DNA of 64,000 nucleotides from [Eubacterium] saphenum (GTDB lineage Bacteria > Bacillota > Clostridia > Peptostreptococcales > Anaerovoracaceae): assembly GCA_004555725.1 (NCBI GenBank), contig SFHC01000004.1, forward strand, positions 1 to 64,000, read 5' to 3'. A program made the position numbers and the translations under genes. The notes under the pieces were generated by a model that saw only the letters and a program-made list of their open reading frames with translations, was not told where the DNA came from and ran no database searches. This document shows positions 25,483 to 33,842 of the stretch, piece by piece. Each line of letters begins with the position of its first letter. Position 1 is the first letter of the stretch.

Positions 25483-28400
25483 TTAGCCCTGAAGCAGCTT
25501 CATGCCTGAGGATGTGACGGCCTCCAGTTTTTTCTTTGCCGCCTCCTCGCTGTCGTCATGCACCATAATGTACAGCTTTACCTTTGGTTCGGTGCCGGAC
25601 GGCCGGATTACAGCGCTGCTGCCGTCCTCCAGCTCATAATACAGAACATTGCTTTCCGGAAGTCCGGTCGGCATGTTCTTTCCGGTTCTGAGATCGGCTG
25701 TCACGCCGGTCTCATAATCGCGGATGCGGACGACCGGAATTCCGCCGAATTCTTCTAGCGCACTTTCTCTGAGTCCGGCCATCAGGGCGTCCATTTTTTC
25801 TTTTCCGTCCAGACCTTCCATGACATGAGATTTCACAGCTTCCCTGTAGTACCCATACTTTTCATACAGAGCCAGAAGCGCCTGATACAGATTCATGCCC
25901 TTCTGCTCCTTATATCGGCAGGCCATCTCCGCCACCAGCATCGACGCGACAACCGCATCCTTATCACGGGCATATGTTCCTGCCAGATAGCCGTTGCTCT
26001 CTTCAAAACCGAACAGGTACGTCCATTCTCCGGAAGCCTGGAACTCTTTGATCTTTTCTCCGATATACTTGAATCCGGTCAGTGTCTCAAAGAGCTTGAT
26101 GTGGTTGACCTCGCAGATTCTGTTGGCCATGGACGTCGATACGATGCTCTTCACTACCGCGCTGTTCTCTGCAAGCGTTCCCGTCTCGCGGCGCGCTTCA
26201 ATCAGGAAATCCAGAAGCAGAACGCCGATCTGATTTCCGGTCAGCGCCTGATAGCCGTTATCCGTCTTTACACAGACTCCGCAGCGGTCCCCGTCCGGAT
26301 CCGTCCCGATAATCAGATCCACATTATTTTTCTCTGCCCGTTCAATGGCCATCGCGAATCCTTCTGTGAACTCTGGATTCGGAGACTTTACTGTCGGAAA
26401 ATCGCCATCTATGACCATCTGCTCCGGAACGGTAATGATGTGCTTCAGGCCGTCTCTCTTCAGCACCTCCGGAACCAGCCGGTACCCGCTTCCGTGGAAC
26501 GGCGTGTACACCACCGCGAACGAATCTGCAGCTTTCTTCACCCACTCTCCGGCAGCCGACTGCTCCAGAACAGCACTCAGGTATTTCTCGTCCATCTCTT
26601 TTCCGAGCATGCGGATCAGGCCGCTGTCCTGCGCTTTCTGAAAATCCATGCGCTTTACTCCGCTGAAGAAATCGATCTTCTCCAGCTGTGCGGAAATCTC
26701 CGCAGCGTGTTCCGGCGGCAGCTGCGCGCCGTCCGCCCAGTACACCTTATAGCCGTTATATTCCTTTGTATTGTGGCTGGCGGTAATATTGATGCCCGCG
26801 ATTGATCCGGTTTCCCTTATGGCAAAGGACAGCTCCGGCGTCGGCCGGAGCTCATCAAAGAGACTGACCGGTATGCCGTTGGCCGCCAGGACAGAAGCCG
26901 CTTCTCTTGCAAACTCCGGACTGTGGTTGCGGGAATCATATGCAATTGCGACTCCGCCTCCGAGGTCCTCGCCGCAGGTGTTAATCAGATTAGCCAGGCC
27001 CTGCGTCGTATAACGCACGGTATAGACGTTCATTCCGTTCAGGCCGGCGCGCATAATGCCGCGCAGGCCGGCAGTTCCAAAGTTCAGCATAGAAGTGAAC
27101 CTCTCGCGGATTTCCTCTTCATTGTCCGCGATTCCCCGAAGCTCATTCTTGGTCGCTGCATCCACTTCTTCTGACGCGAGCCACCGATCGTAATTCTCAT
27201 TGTATCCCATTCTGTCTTCACCCTCCTCTTTCACGTTTTCCAGAAGCAGAACTTCCCCCGGAAAAACCGTAATATTATCCCGGAACAGAAGTCCCGTAAG
27301 CAGATCTCTCCAAACGCCGGCAAGGATCAGAATCTCTTCTCTGCCGCCGCAGTTGGCTGCTGTGACCATCCGCGTCTCGCCATGTTCTCCGTACCGCTCA
27401 AACGCATACATTCCGCCGGATGCCGCAACACTTCTGTAGTGGCCGCATGTATAAACGCGGTGCGTGCGCCGGATGGCAATCACCTTCCGGTACCACGCCT
27501 GCAGGCCTTTATTCTCATCTCCCCACGGATAGCAGCGTCTGCAGAACGGATCCTCAAATCCTTCCATACCGGCCTCATCGCCATAAAATACGCACGGAAC
27601 GCCCGGCAGCGTCATATTGATGACGACCGCCATTTTCAGCCTCCGCAGGGCGCGGGACATCTGCTTCTCGTCCATGCGCCATCCGGCCTTCTGCTCTCGT
27701 CCTGCATGCTCCGGCAGGTCATTTTCACCCAGCGCCGTCAGAATCCGGACAGTATCATGGGTTCCCAGAATATTCATCAGGCAGTGAACAACTTCCGGCG
27801 GATAATTCTCCAGAATCGTCTCAATCCGATCCTGCATCAGAGACGCGTCCCCGTTCATGATATAGTCGATAACCGCGTTTCTGAATGGATAATTCATGAC
27901 GGAATCCAGCTTATCGCCTTCAAAGTAGTTCTTCCGTTCATCGTAGGAGATTTTGCTCGACGCGTCTTCCCAGACCTCACCGAGAAGCAGCGCATCCGGC
28001 TTTTCTTTTTTCACCGCCCTCGCCAGTGTTTTCAGAAAATGATTCGGCAGCTCATCGGCGACATCCAGCCTCCAGCCGTCCGCGCCGGCACGGAGCCAGC
28101 GCCGCGCCACACCGTTTTCTCCGCAGATAAACCGGATCCATCCGGGATCGTCCTTATTGATTCTCGGCAGTGTTTCAATACCCCACCAGGTTTCATAACG
28201 TTCGCCGGAATGGAAATAGTACCAGCTCCGGTACGGCGAATCCGGATGGTTCCACGCGCCGTTCCCATACTTCCCATAGCGGTCAAAATAGACCGATTCT
28301 GACCCGGTGTGAGAAAACACTCCGTCCAGAATCACATGCATTCCGCGTTTATGCGCCTGTTCGCACAGTTCCCGGAAATCGCCCTCCGTCCCGAACATCG

Positions 28401-29106
28401 GATCAATTTTCATATAATCAGAAGTATCATACTTATGATTGGAGTATGCACTGAAAATCGGACTGAGATACAGACAGGTCACCCCTAGACGCTCCAGATA
28501 CGGCAGTTTTTCTATGATTCCGCGCAGATTTCCGCCAAAAAAGTCGTTGTTCAGGATTTTTCCCTGCGCGTTTGGCCGGTATTCCGGCGTTCCGCCCCAG
28601 TCTTTCCGTATAACTTTTCCTTCCATCGGCAGATATTCGCCGCTGTGACAAAACCGGTCGACAAAGATATGGTAGAACACCCCTCCGTACAGCCATTCCG
28701 GCGCCAGATATTTCCGGTGGTAAACCGTCTGCTGCCAGGACGCCGGCGCTTCTGTCACCACTGCGCGGTTTCCGCGCGGGCTCTTTCCGGCCTGCAGCCA
28801 GCCCTCATCCGTCCGGACGCTGAAATGGTACCAGTACAGTCCCGTATCATAAATCCGCACAGAAACCTCGAACACCTTATAGGCATCCGTTTCCGCAGGC
28901 GTATCCGACATCTTCATCGGGTACTCGGCAATGCTGTGGTTCTTATCAAATTCCACCACCAGCTTTGCCTCCTGCGGCGCGATATCGTCCGCAGCCAGAA
29001 TCTGAAAACGAACACGAGAGCCCGCCGGCACAGCGCCGGTCGGACTCTTAAACTGTAAATCTCTCGAGTTAAAGATGACTTTTCCTTCTGTGTTCAACAC
29101 AGGCAT
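25483..29106 (-). CDS. Fused GH13 alpha-amylase/neopullulanase and phosphoglucomutase (1207 residues)
   Basis: One uninterrupted frame encodes two complete enzymes. Residues 1-632 are GH13: an N-terminal beta domain (about 1-135); conserved region I DGVFSHTG; region II GWRLDVADE (nucleophile Asp); region III LLGEVWEDAS (acid/base Glu); region IV LGTHDTV; then a C-terminal beta domain. This resembles neopullulanase-type enzymes acting on maltodextrins. Residues 633-1207 are a full alpha-phosphohexomutase: NFGTAGLRGIM, phosphoserine loop ITASHNTKEYNGYK, metal-binding GTDPDGDRCGV, EESNGY and phosphate-binding IRPSGTEPK. It would interconvert glucose-1-P and glucose-6-P. A strong Shine-Dalgarno and ATG sit exactly at the junction, so free phosphoglucomutase may also be made. 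The start ATG has GAGGAG only 1-2 nt away; GTG two codons later is better spaced. No signal peptide. Confidence 0.93.
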   Translation of the reverse strand: MPVLNTEGKVIFNSRDLQFKSPTGAVPAGSRVRFQILAADDIAPQEAKLVVEFDKNHSIAEYPMKMSDTPAETDAYKVFEVSVRIYDTGLYWYHFSVRTDEGWLQAGKSPRGNRAVVTEAPASWQQTVYHRKYLAPEWLYGGVFYHIFVDRFCHSGEYLPMEGKVIRKDWGGTPEYRPNAQGKILNNDFFGGNLRGIIEKLPYLERLGVTCLYLSPIFSAYSNHKYDTSDYMKIDPMFGTEGDFRELCEQAHKRGMHVILDGVFSHTGSESVYFDRYGKYGNGAWNHPDSPYRSWYYFHSGERYETWWGIETLPRINKDDPGWIRFICGENGVARRWLRAGADGWRLDVADELPNHFLKTLARAVKKEKPDALLLGEVWEDASSKISYDERKNYFEGDKLDSVMNYPFRNAVIDYIMNGDASLMQDRIETILENYPPEVVHCLMNILGTHDTVRILTALGENDLPEHAGREQKAGWRMDEKQMSRALRRLKMAVVINMTLPGVPCVFYGDEAGMEGFEDPFCRRCYPWGDENKGLQAWYRKVIAIRRTHRVYTCGHYRSVAASGGMYAFERYGEHGETRMVTAANCGGREEILILAGVWRDLLTGLLFRDNITVFPGEVLLLENVKEEGEDRMGYNENYDRWLASEEVDAATKNELRGIADNEEEIRERFTSMLNFGTAGLRGIMRAGLNGMNVYTVRYTTQGLANLINTCGEDLGGGVAIAYDSRNHSPEFAREAASVLAANGIPVSLFDELRPTPELSFAIRETGSIAGINITASHNTKEYNGYKVYWADGAQLPPEHAAEISAQLEKIDFFSGVKRMDFQKAQDSGLIRMLGKEMDEKYLSAVLEQSAAGEWVKKAADSFAVVYTPFHGSGYRLVPEVLKRDGLKHIITVPEQMVIDGDFPTVKSPNPEFTEGFAMAIERAEKNNVDLIIGTDPDGDRCGVCVKTDNGYQALTGNQIGVLLLDFLIEARRETGTLAENSAVVKSIVSTSMANRICEVNHIKLFETLTGFKYIGEKIKEFQASGEWTYLFGFEESNGYLAGTYARDKDAVVASMLVAEMACRYKEQKGMNLYQALLALYEKYGYYREAVKSHVMEGLDGKEKMDALMAGLRESALEEFGGIPVVRIRDYETGVTADLRTGKNMPTGLPESNVLYYELEDGSSAVIRPSGTEPKVKLYIMVHDDSEEAAKKKLEAVTSSGMKLLQG
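27208..27229 (-). promoter_or_regulatory. Internal ribosome binding site and start codon at the GH13/phosphoglucomutase junction
   Basis: AGAGGAGGG lies 10 nt before an in-frame ATG that begins MGYNENYDRWL, the ordinary N-terminus of this phosphoglucomutase family. Translation from here would give a free 575-residue enzyme, a normal full length. Confidence 0.7.
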
Positions 29107-29118
29107 ACTCCTCTTTTC

Positions 29119-30240
29119 CTAAATCCGGTCGTCTCGCTTACAGAAGAACGGATGCGTGATATATCCGGAAAGAATACGGTCAGAATTGATATAGACCGAC
29201 TTATCCAGCACGGCATAGTTCAGGCGCGCGCCGTCTGATACTGTGGAATCCTGCATCACTACGCTGTTGCTCACAATCGCGTCTTTTCCGATATGCACGC
29301 CTCTGAAAATAATGGAATTGCTGACATTTCCTTCGATGACCGCGCCGTCTGCGATCAGGGAATTGACGACGCTGGCATGCGGTCCGTAATGCGTCGGCGC
29401 ACTGTCGCTGACCTTGGTGATGACCGGTCCGTTCTCAGAATGGAATAAAGCCTGACGTACATCCGCACGGAGCAGGGACAGGCTGCTGGCCAGATATCCC
29501 GGAAGAGTGTCCAGGTACAGCGCAATCTCATCCACCCCATATGCCCATACGCCGCCTTGCTCGATCAGCTTCGGCACCACGTCCTTGCGGAAGCTGAGAT
29601 TCCTTTGTCCCTCATAGCTGCCCAGAATATCCAGCAGATCCTCGCGCTCCATCAGGAATGCGCCTACCGCACAGTGTCCGCCGAGTCTGCCCTGACGGGT
29701 CACATCAATCCCGGACACGCGCCCCTCGCGGTCTACATCCATCCAGGTTCTCGCGATATCCTCCTGCGCGTTCATCGGATAGTTGGTATACATAATTGTC
29801 ATGCGCGCGTTATGTGCTTCATGGAACTGAAGCATCTTGTTATAGTCCACATTCATGACCGGTATGCAGCTCGTGATGAGGACATATTTATTATGCACCA
29901 TTCTCAGGTAGGATTCATTCTCCATCAATGCGTTAAACCGGCTCCTCTTCAGGCCGTTCGTATTCTGCTCCGTGGAAAACGGCGGAAGGAACACCAGTCC
30001 TCCGCTCTTACGCTCCAGGTCCCAGACTGCGCCCGATCCTGTATGCACCATCAGACTCTGATAATTCTCTCTTGCCACCATGCCGACATTGCTGATTCCG
30101 GAGTTCGTCATATTCGACAAAACGAAATCGATCAAGCGGTAACGCGCTCCGAACGGAATAGCCGCAAGTGTCCGTTTTCTGATAAGCTCCGGTACATTAA
30201 CCGCACCGGTATCGGCTAAAATAATTCCTGCTGCGTCCAT
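29119..30240 (-). CDS. glgD: GlgD, ADP-glucose pyrophosphorylase regulatory subunit
   Basis: 373 residues, homologous to GlgC but altered at the active site: where GlgC has [13 protein letters not shown], this reads ILADTGAVNVPELI, lacking the GGxGxRL nucleotide loop. The IPFGARYRLIDFVLSNMTNS and left-handed beta-helix C-terminus (hexapeptide-like SIIFRGVHIGKDAIVSNSVV) remain. In Bacillota GlgD joins GlgC in a hetero-oligomer and modulates its activity. AAAGGAGG precedes the ATG; 13 nt separate it from glgC and 12 nt from the GH13 fusion gene, so one operon is likely. Confidence 0.94.
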   Translation of the reverse strand: MDAAGIILADTGAVNVPELIRKRTLAAIPFGARYRLIDFVLSNMTNSGISNVGMVARENYQSLMVHTGSGAVWDLERKSGGLVFLPPFSTEQNTNGLKRSRFNALMENESYLRMVHNKYVLITSCIPVMNVDYNKMLQFHEAHNARMTIMYTNYPMNAQEDIARTWMDVDREGRVSGIDVTRQGRLGGHCAVGAFLMEREDLLDILGSYEGQRNLSFRKDVVPKLIEQGGVWAYGVDEIALYLDTLPGYLASSLSLLRADVRQALFHSENGPVITKVSDSAPTHYGPHASVVNSLIADGAVIEGNVSNSIIFRGVHIGKDAIVSNSVVMQDSTVSDGARLNYAVLDKSVYINSDRILSGYITHPFFCKRDDRI

Positions 30241-30253
30241 TTCCCCGCCTCCT

Positions 30254-31462
30254 TTATTTCTGGTTCATCTTGTCTGCAGTAACGATTTCTCCCGGCTGCA
30301 CATTCTTACCTGCCGGAATGGAAATTCCGCGCGCGATTACGGTCAGGCCGCCCTCTGTCTGAGAACCCCCGACCTCGCAGGATGCACTGATTTCCACATT
30401 TTCTGCGACAATCGCGTATTCCACTCTGGCGCCGGCATGTATTCTGGCGCCGCTCAGAATCACGCTGTCCTTGATGTACGCGCCCTCTTCCACATAGACG
30501 TTATCAAACAGCACACTGTGCTCGACCTTTCCGTTGATCTCACATCCGCTTCCCATAATAGAAGTGGTGACATCCGCAGACTCGCCAAGGAACTGCGGCT
30601 CATTGAGAAGATGACGGTAGTAAATTTTCCAGCCCGGATCATTCAGAACCAGACGTTCGTCCAGAGACGGATCCATGCCGATCGCGTCCATATTGGCCGA
30701 CCAGTAGGAATCCAGCGTTCCGACATCTCTCCAGTATCCCTTATACAGATACGCGAACATCCTGCGGTTCTCCGCCAGCATCTTTGGAATAATGTCCTTT
30801 CCAAAGTCATTGGAAGAGTCCGGATCCGCTTCATCTTCCTGCAGATACTTGATCAGTACGTCAGTAGAGAAAATGTAAACGCCCATGGACGCCTGCGTAC
30901 TTTTCGGATGCGCCGGTTTCTCTTCAAATTCCAAAATCCGTCCGCGTTCATCCGTATTCATAATTCCAAAACGCGACGCTTCATCCGGATCGACATCGAT
31001 GACCGCGATTGTACAGTCTGCATGGTTGCGGATGTGCTCGTCCAGCATCAGATCATAATTCATCTTGTAAATATGATCGCCGGACAGGATCAGCACGTAT
31101 TCCGGATTGTAGCTCTTAATAAACGCGATATGCTGATAAATAGCGTTGGCTGTCCCCTTAAACCAGTCTGAGCGCTGCCCTGTCTGATACGGCGGCAGCG
31201 TGTGGAGTCCGCCGAACCGGCGGTTCAGATCCCACGGCTCTCCCATTCCCAGATAATCATTCAGCTCCATCGGACGATACTGCGTCAGAACTCCTACTGT
31301 ATCGATGCCTGAGTTCAGGCAGTTAGACAGCGGAAAGTCGATGATGCGGTAGCGCGCGCCAAACGGGACAGCCGGTTTTGCGATGTCATCCGTCAGCGGC
31401 ATCAGCCGGCTGCCCTGCCCTCCTGCGAGGAGCATCGCCAGGCATTTTTTTCTTTTAAGCAT
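30254..31462 (-). CDS. glgC: Glucose-1-phosphate adenylyltransferase, catalytic subunit
   Basis: 402 residues. The nucleotide-binding loop [35 protein letters not shown]-glucose site GTANAIYQ and [11 protein letters not shown], and EEKPAHPKS are intact, followed by a beta-helix C-terminal domain. It makes ADP-glucose from glucose-1-P and ATP, the committed step of glycogen synthesis. The Met at 31462 is preferred: AGAGG lies 8 nt upstream, whereas the Met two codons earlier is only 2 nt from it. It lies between glgB and glgD in the operon. Confidence 0.95.
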   Translation of the reverse strand: MLKRKKCLAMLLAGGQGSRLMPLTDDIAKPAVPFGARYRIIDFPLSNCLNSGIDTVGVLTQYRPMELNDYLGMGEPWDLNRRFGGLHTLPPYQTGQRSDWFKGTANAIYQHIAFIKSYNPEYVLILSGDHIYKMNYDLMLDEHIRNHADCTIAVIDVDPDEASRFGIMNTDERGRILEFEEKPAHPKSTQASMGVYIFSTDVLIKYLQEDEADPDSSNDFGKDIIPKMLAENRRMFAYLYKGYWRDVGTLDSYWSANMDAIGMDPSLDERLVLNDPGWKIYYRHLLNEPQFLGESADVTTSIMGSGCEINGKVEHSVLFDNVYVEEGAYIKDSVILSGARIHAGARVEYAIVAENVEISASCEVGGSQTEGGLTVIARGISIPAGKNVQPGEIVTADKMNQK

Positions 31463-31513
31463 AACCATAACCTCTTTCTCTCTGTTCTTTCATCCTGATC
31501 GCTGTAACTGATA

Positions 31514-33589
31514 TTATTTGCTCTTCTTCGCAGCCGTTTTCTTTCCGGCTTCAGAACTGCTCTTCCGGCGAGCACCGTCTTTCTTTTCAGCGCCCTTGGT
31601 CACAGATGCTTTGCCGGCCTTCTTGACTGCCTTGGCAGTCTTATTCTTTGCCGCCGGCTTTCTGTGCTTTGCAGCAGGTTTCTCATCGGAAAGCTCCAGA
31701 ATGATTCCGCTTCTTGCCGGAAGAGACAAGGTGATGTGCTGGTCATATCCGTTGCACGCACCCTTCTTGACTGGGTAGCTGCGCTTTCTGCGGCTTCCTG
31801 TTCCGCCAAACCGGATCATGTCGGAATCGATCTTCGGCAGCGCGCAGGCCGCCTTTGGGACGCCGATGTCATAAACCGGGAACTCCCGTCCGGACAGGTT
31901 CAGAGCGACTACCGCGGTAGTCTTTCCATCTGTCCGCATATAGGTAAAGACGTTGTCCGGCGCGTTGTCAGCATCGATCCAGATAAATCCGTCGAATGAG
32001 TCATCTCTCTTCCACATAGCCGGAGTGTCCAGATAATAGCGGTTCAGCTCCCGGACAAAAGTCTGCATCTTATGATGCTTCTCATAGTCCAGCAGCATCC
32101 AGTCCAGTTCTTTCTTCTCGTCCCATTCAATAAACTGCGCGATTTCCTGCCCCATAAAGACAAGCTTTTTACCCGGATGCGTCATCATGTAGACATAGAA
32201 CGACCGGAGTCCGTCAAATTTCTCATCGTATTCACCCGGCATCTTGTTTAAGAGCGAGCATTTCCCGTGAACGACCTCATCGTGAGAGATCGGCAGAATA
32301 TAGTTCTCACTGTAGGCATAAGTGATGGAGAACGTCAGCTTGTTATGAATCCCCGCGCGGTAGATCGGGTCTGTGGAAAAGTAGGACAGAGTATCGTTCA
32401 TCCATCCCATGTTCCATTTAAAGTTAAATCCGAGACCTCCGTCGCGCGGCGGTTTGGTCACATTCGGCCATGCCGTCGATTCTTCTGCAATGGTGATCAC
32501 ACCCGGATAATTAGTCAGAACATCTCTGTTCATTTCCTGCAGAAAATGAATCGCCTCATAATTCCTGTTTCCGCCGTCCTTATTTGGTCTCCATTCACCC
32601 GGTTCACGGTCGTAATCCAGATACAGCATTGCGGCTACTGCGTCCACGCGCAGACCGTCTGCATGATACTCATCGCAGTAGAAGAACGCATTGGAAATCA
32701 GGAAGCTCAGAACTTCCGGACGCCCAAAATCAAACGCTCTCGTACCCCATCCCTTATGCTCCATGCGCAGCGGATCGCTGTCCTCATAGAGCGGATGACC
32801 GTCAAACTCGATCAGTCCGTGCTGATCCTTTGGGAAATGCGCCGGGACCCAGTCCAGGATCACGCCGATTCCGTGACGATGCGCATAATTCATAAAATAC
32901 TTAAAATCTTCCGGTGTGCCGTACCGGGATGTGACGCTGTAATATCCGGTGATCTGATACCCCCAGGATCCCTCATACGGATATTCCATGACAGGAAGCA
33001 GCTCTATATGTGTGTATCCCATCCTCTCCACATAAGGAATCAGCTCCTGTGCAATCTTGCGGTAATTCATCACGCTGCCGTCAGGATTGTGTTTCCAGGA
33101 GCCGAGGTGCAGCTCATAAATATTCATCGGAGACTCATAATGATTTTCGTGATCTCTGTGGTCCAGCCATTCCTGATCCTCCCACTGAAAATCTTCTGCA
33201 AGTCCGCTGATCCGGGAAGCCATCAGATGGCCGTCATCGATCGTTCCCTTCTCGCTTTCAAACGCGTACGGATCCGCCTTATAGACCGCTTCTCCGCGGT
33301 CAGACGTCACCACATACTTATACAGATCTCCGATTCTGGCATTCTTGCACAGAATCTCCCAGATGCTCGGATCATCCGCCATCGGCTGCAGCATATCCGC
33401 CTCCGGATCCCAGTCATTAAAATCTCCGACAACGGCAATCTTTTCTGCGCGCGGCGCCCAGACCCGGAACCAGATACCATCGTCCGGACTGCTTGCTGGA
33501 TGCGCTCCTAAGAACTCATAGCTGCGATAATTCCGTCCCTGATGATACAGGTACCGCTGATATGAAACATCGCTCTGATTCACTCCCAT
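31514..33589 (-). CDS. glgB: 1,4-alpha-glucan branching enzyme with lysine-rich C-terminal tail
   Basis: 691 residues. An N-terminal CBM48-like domain (about 25-130: FRVWAPRAEKIAVVGDFNDW) precedes a GH13 catalytic domain with region II GLRVDAVAAMLYLDY (nucleophile Asp), TIAEESTAWP (acid/base Glu) and LPISHDEVVHGK. It cuts alpha-1,4 chains and rejoins them as alpha-1,6 branches. Ordinary branching enzymes stop near residue 636 here; the last 55 residues are a low-complexity tail with 18 Lys and 3 Arg, many Ala, Ser and Pro, resembling bacterial histone-H1-like tails. GlgA and GlgP carry similar tails at their N-termini. AGGAGG precedes the ATG and a near-consensus promoter lies upstream. Confidence 0.95.
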   Translation of the reverse strand: MGVNQSDVSYQRYLYHQGRNYRSYEFLGAHPASSPDDGIWFRVWAPRAEKIAVVGDFNDWDPEADMLQPMADDPSIWEILCKNARIGDLYKYVVTSDRGEAVYKADPYAFESEKGTIDDGHLMASRISGLAEDFQWEDQEWLDHRDHENHYESPMNIYELHLGSWKHNPDGSVMNYRKIAQELIPYVERMGYTHIELLPVMEYPYEGSWGYQITGYYSVTSRYGTPEDFKYFMNYAHRHGIGVILDWVPAHFPKDQHGLIEFDGHPLYEDSDPLRMEHKGWGTRAFDFGRPEVLSFLISNAFFYCDEYHADGLRVDAVAAMLYLDYDREPGEWRPNKDGGNRNYEAIHFLQEMNRDVLTNYPGVITIAEESTAWPNVTKPPRDGGLGFNFKWNMGWMNDTLSYFSTDPIYRAGIHNKLTFSITYAYSENYILPISHDEVVHGKCSLLNKMPGEYDEKFDGLRSFYVYMMTHPGKKLVFMGQEIAQFIEWDEKKELDWMLLDYEKHHKMQTFVRELNRYYLDTPAMWKRDDSFDGFIWIDADNAPDNVFTYMRTDGKTTAVVALNLSGREFPVYDIGVPKAACALPKIDSDMIRFGGTGSRRKRSYPVKKGACNGYDQHITLSLPARSGIILELSDEKPAAKHRKPAAKNKTAKAVKKAGKASVTKGAEKKDGARRKSSSEAGKKTAAKKSK

Positions 33590-33657
33590 TCCATTCCTCC
33601 TAACACCGCTGAACCGTGTGTTTCCCTGACATTTTCAGAATTTATATCCTATTTCTG

Positions 33658-33686
33658 ATTATAGCCTAACATAGACGGACATTCAA
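33658..33686 (-). promoter_or_regulatory. glgB operon promoter
   Basis: On the minus strand TTGAAT, exactly 17 bases, TATAAT, about 70 nt before the glgB ATG. It overlaps the predicted glgA promoter on the other strand, so the two transcription units may compete for or share control. Confidence 0.75.
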
Positions 33687-33700
33687 GAATATGATATACT
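33672..33700 (+). promoter_or_regulatory. Predicted glgA promoter
   Basis: TAGACG, 17 bases, TATACT with an upstream TGA (extended -10). A second -10-like TACAAT follows at 33704. It lies back to back with, and overlapping, the glgB promoter. Confidence 0.5.
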
Positions 33701-33712
33701 TACTACAATTAT

Positions 33713-33753
33713 AAAGGAGGATTTTTCTCTTACAGCAACAAAAAATAATCCTC
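33713..33753 (+). promoter_or_regulatory. glgA leader with orphan Shine-Dalgarno in a hairpin
   Basis: A perfect AAAGGAGG (33713-33720) is not followed by any usable start codon. Its GAGGATT can pair with AATCCTC at 33747-33753. A second small hairpin (CGTCAGA with TCTGGCG) follows. It may be an abandoned start or a leader with regulatory structure. Confidence 0.4.
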
Positions 33754-33795
33754 TGCCGCGTCAGATCATTGTCTGGCGTAAACAAAATCACCACT

Positions 33796-33811
33796 GTGCA
33801 TAATTATGCAC
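33796..33811. promoter_or_regulatory. Perfect 16-bp palindrome upstream of glgA
   Basis: GTGCATAATTATGCAC is its own reverse complement. It lies 31 nt before the glgA ATG, downstream of the predicted promoter: the position of a repressor operator. The binding protein is unknown. Confidence 0.5.
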
Positions 33812-33842
33812 GAAGAAAAATCTGTATGGGAGAGATGATCGC

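Noticed and set aside
32267..33511. 414-codon plus-strand frame opposite glgB
   Set aside because: Shadow of the branching enzyme, whose GH13 motifs are complete.
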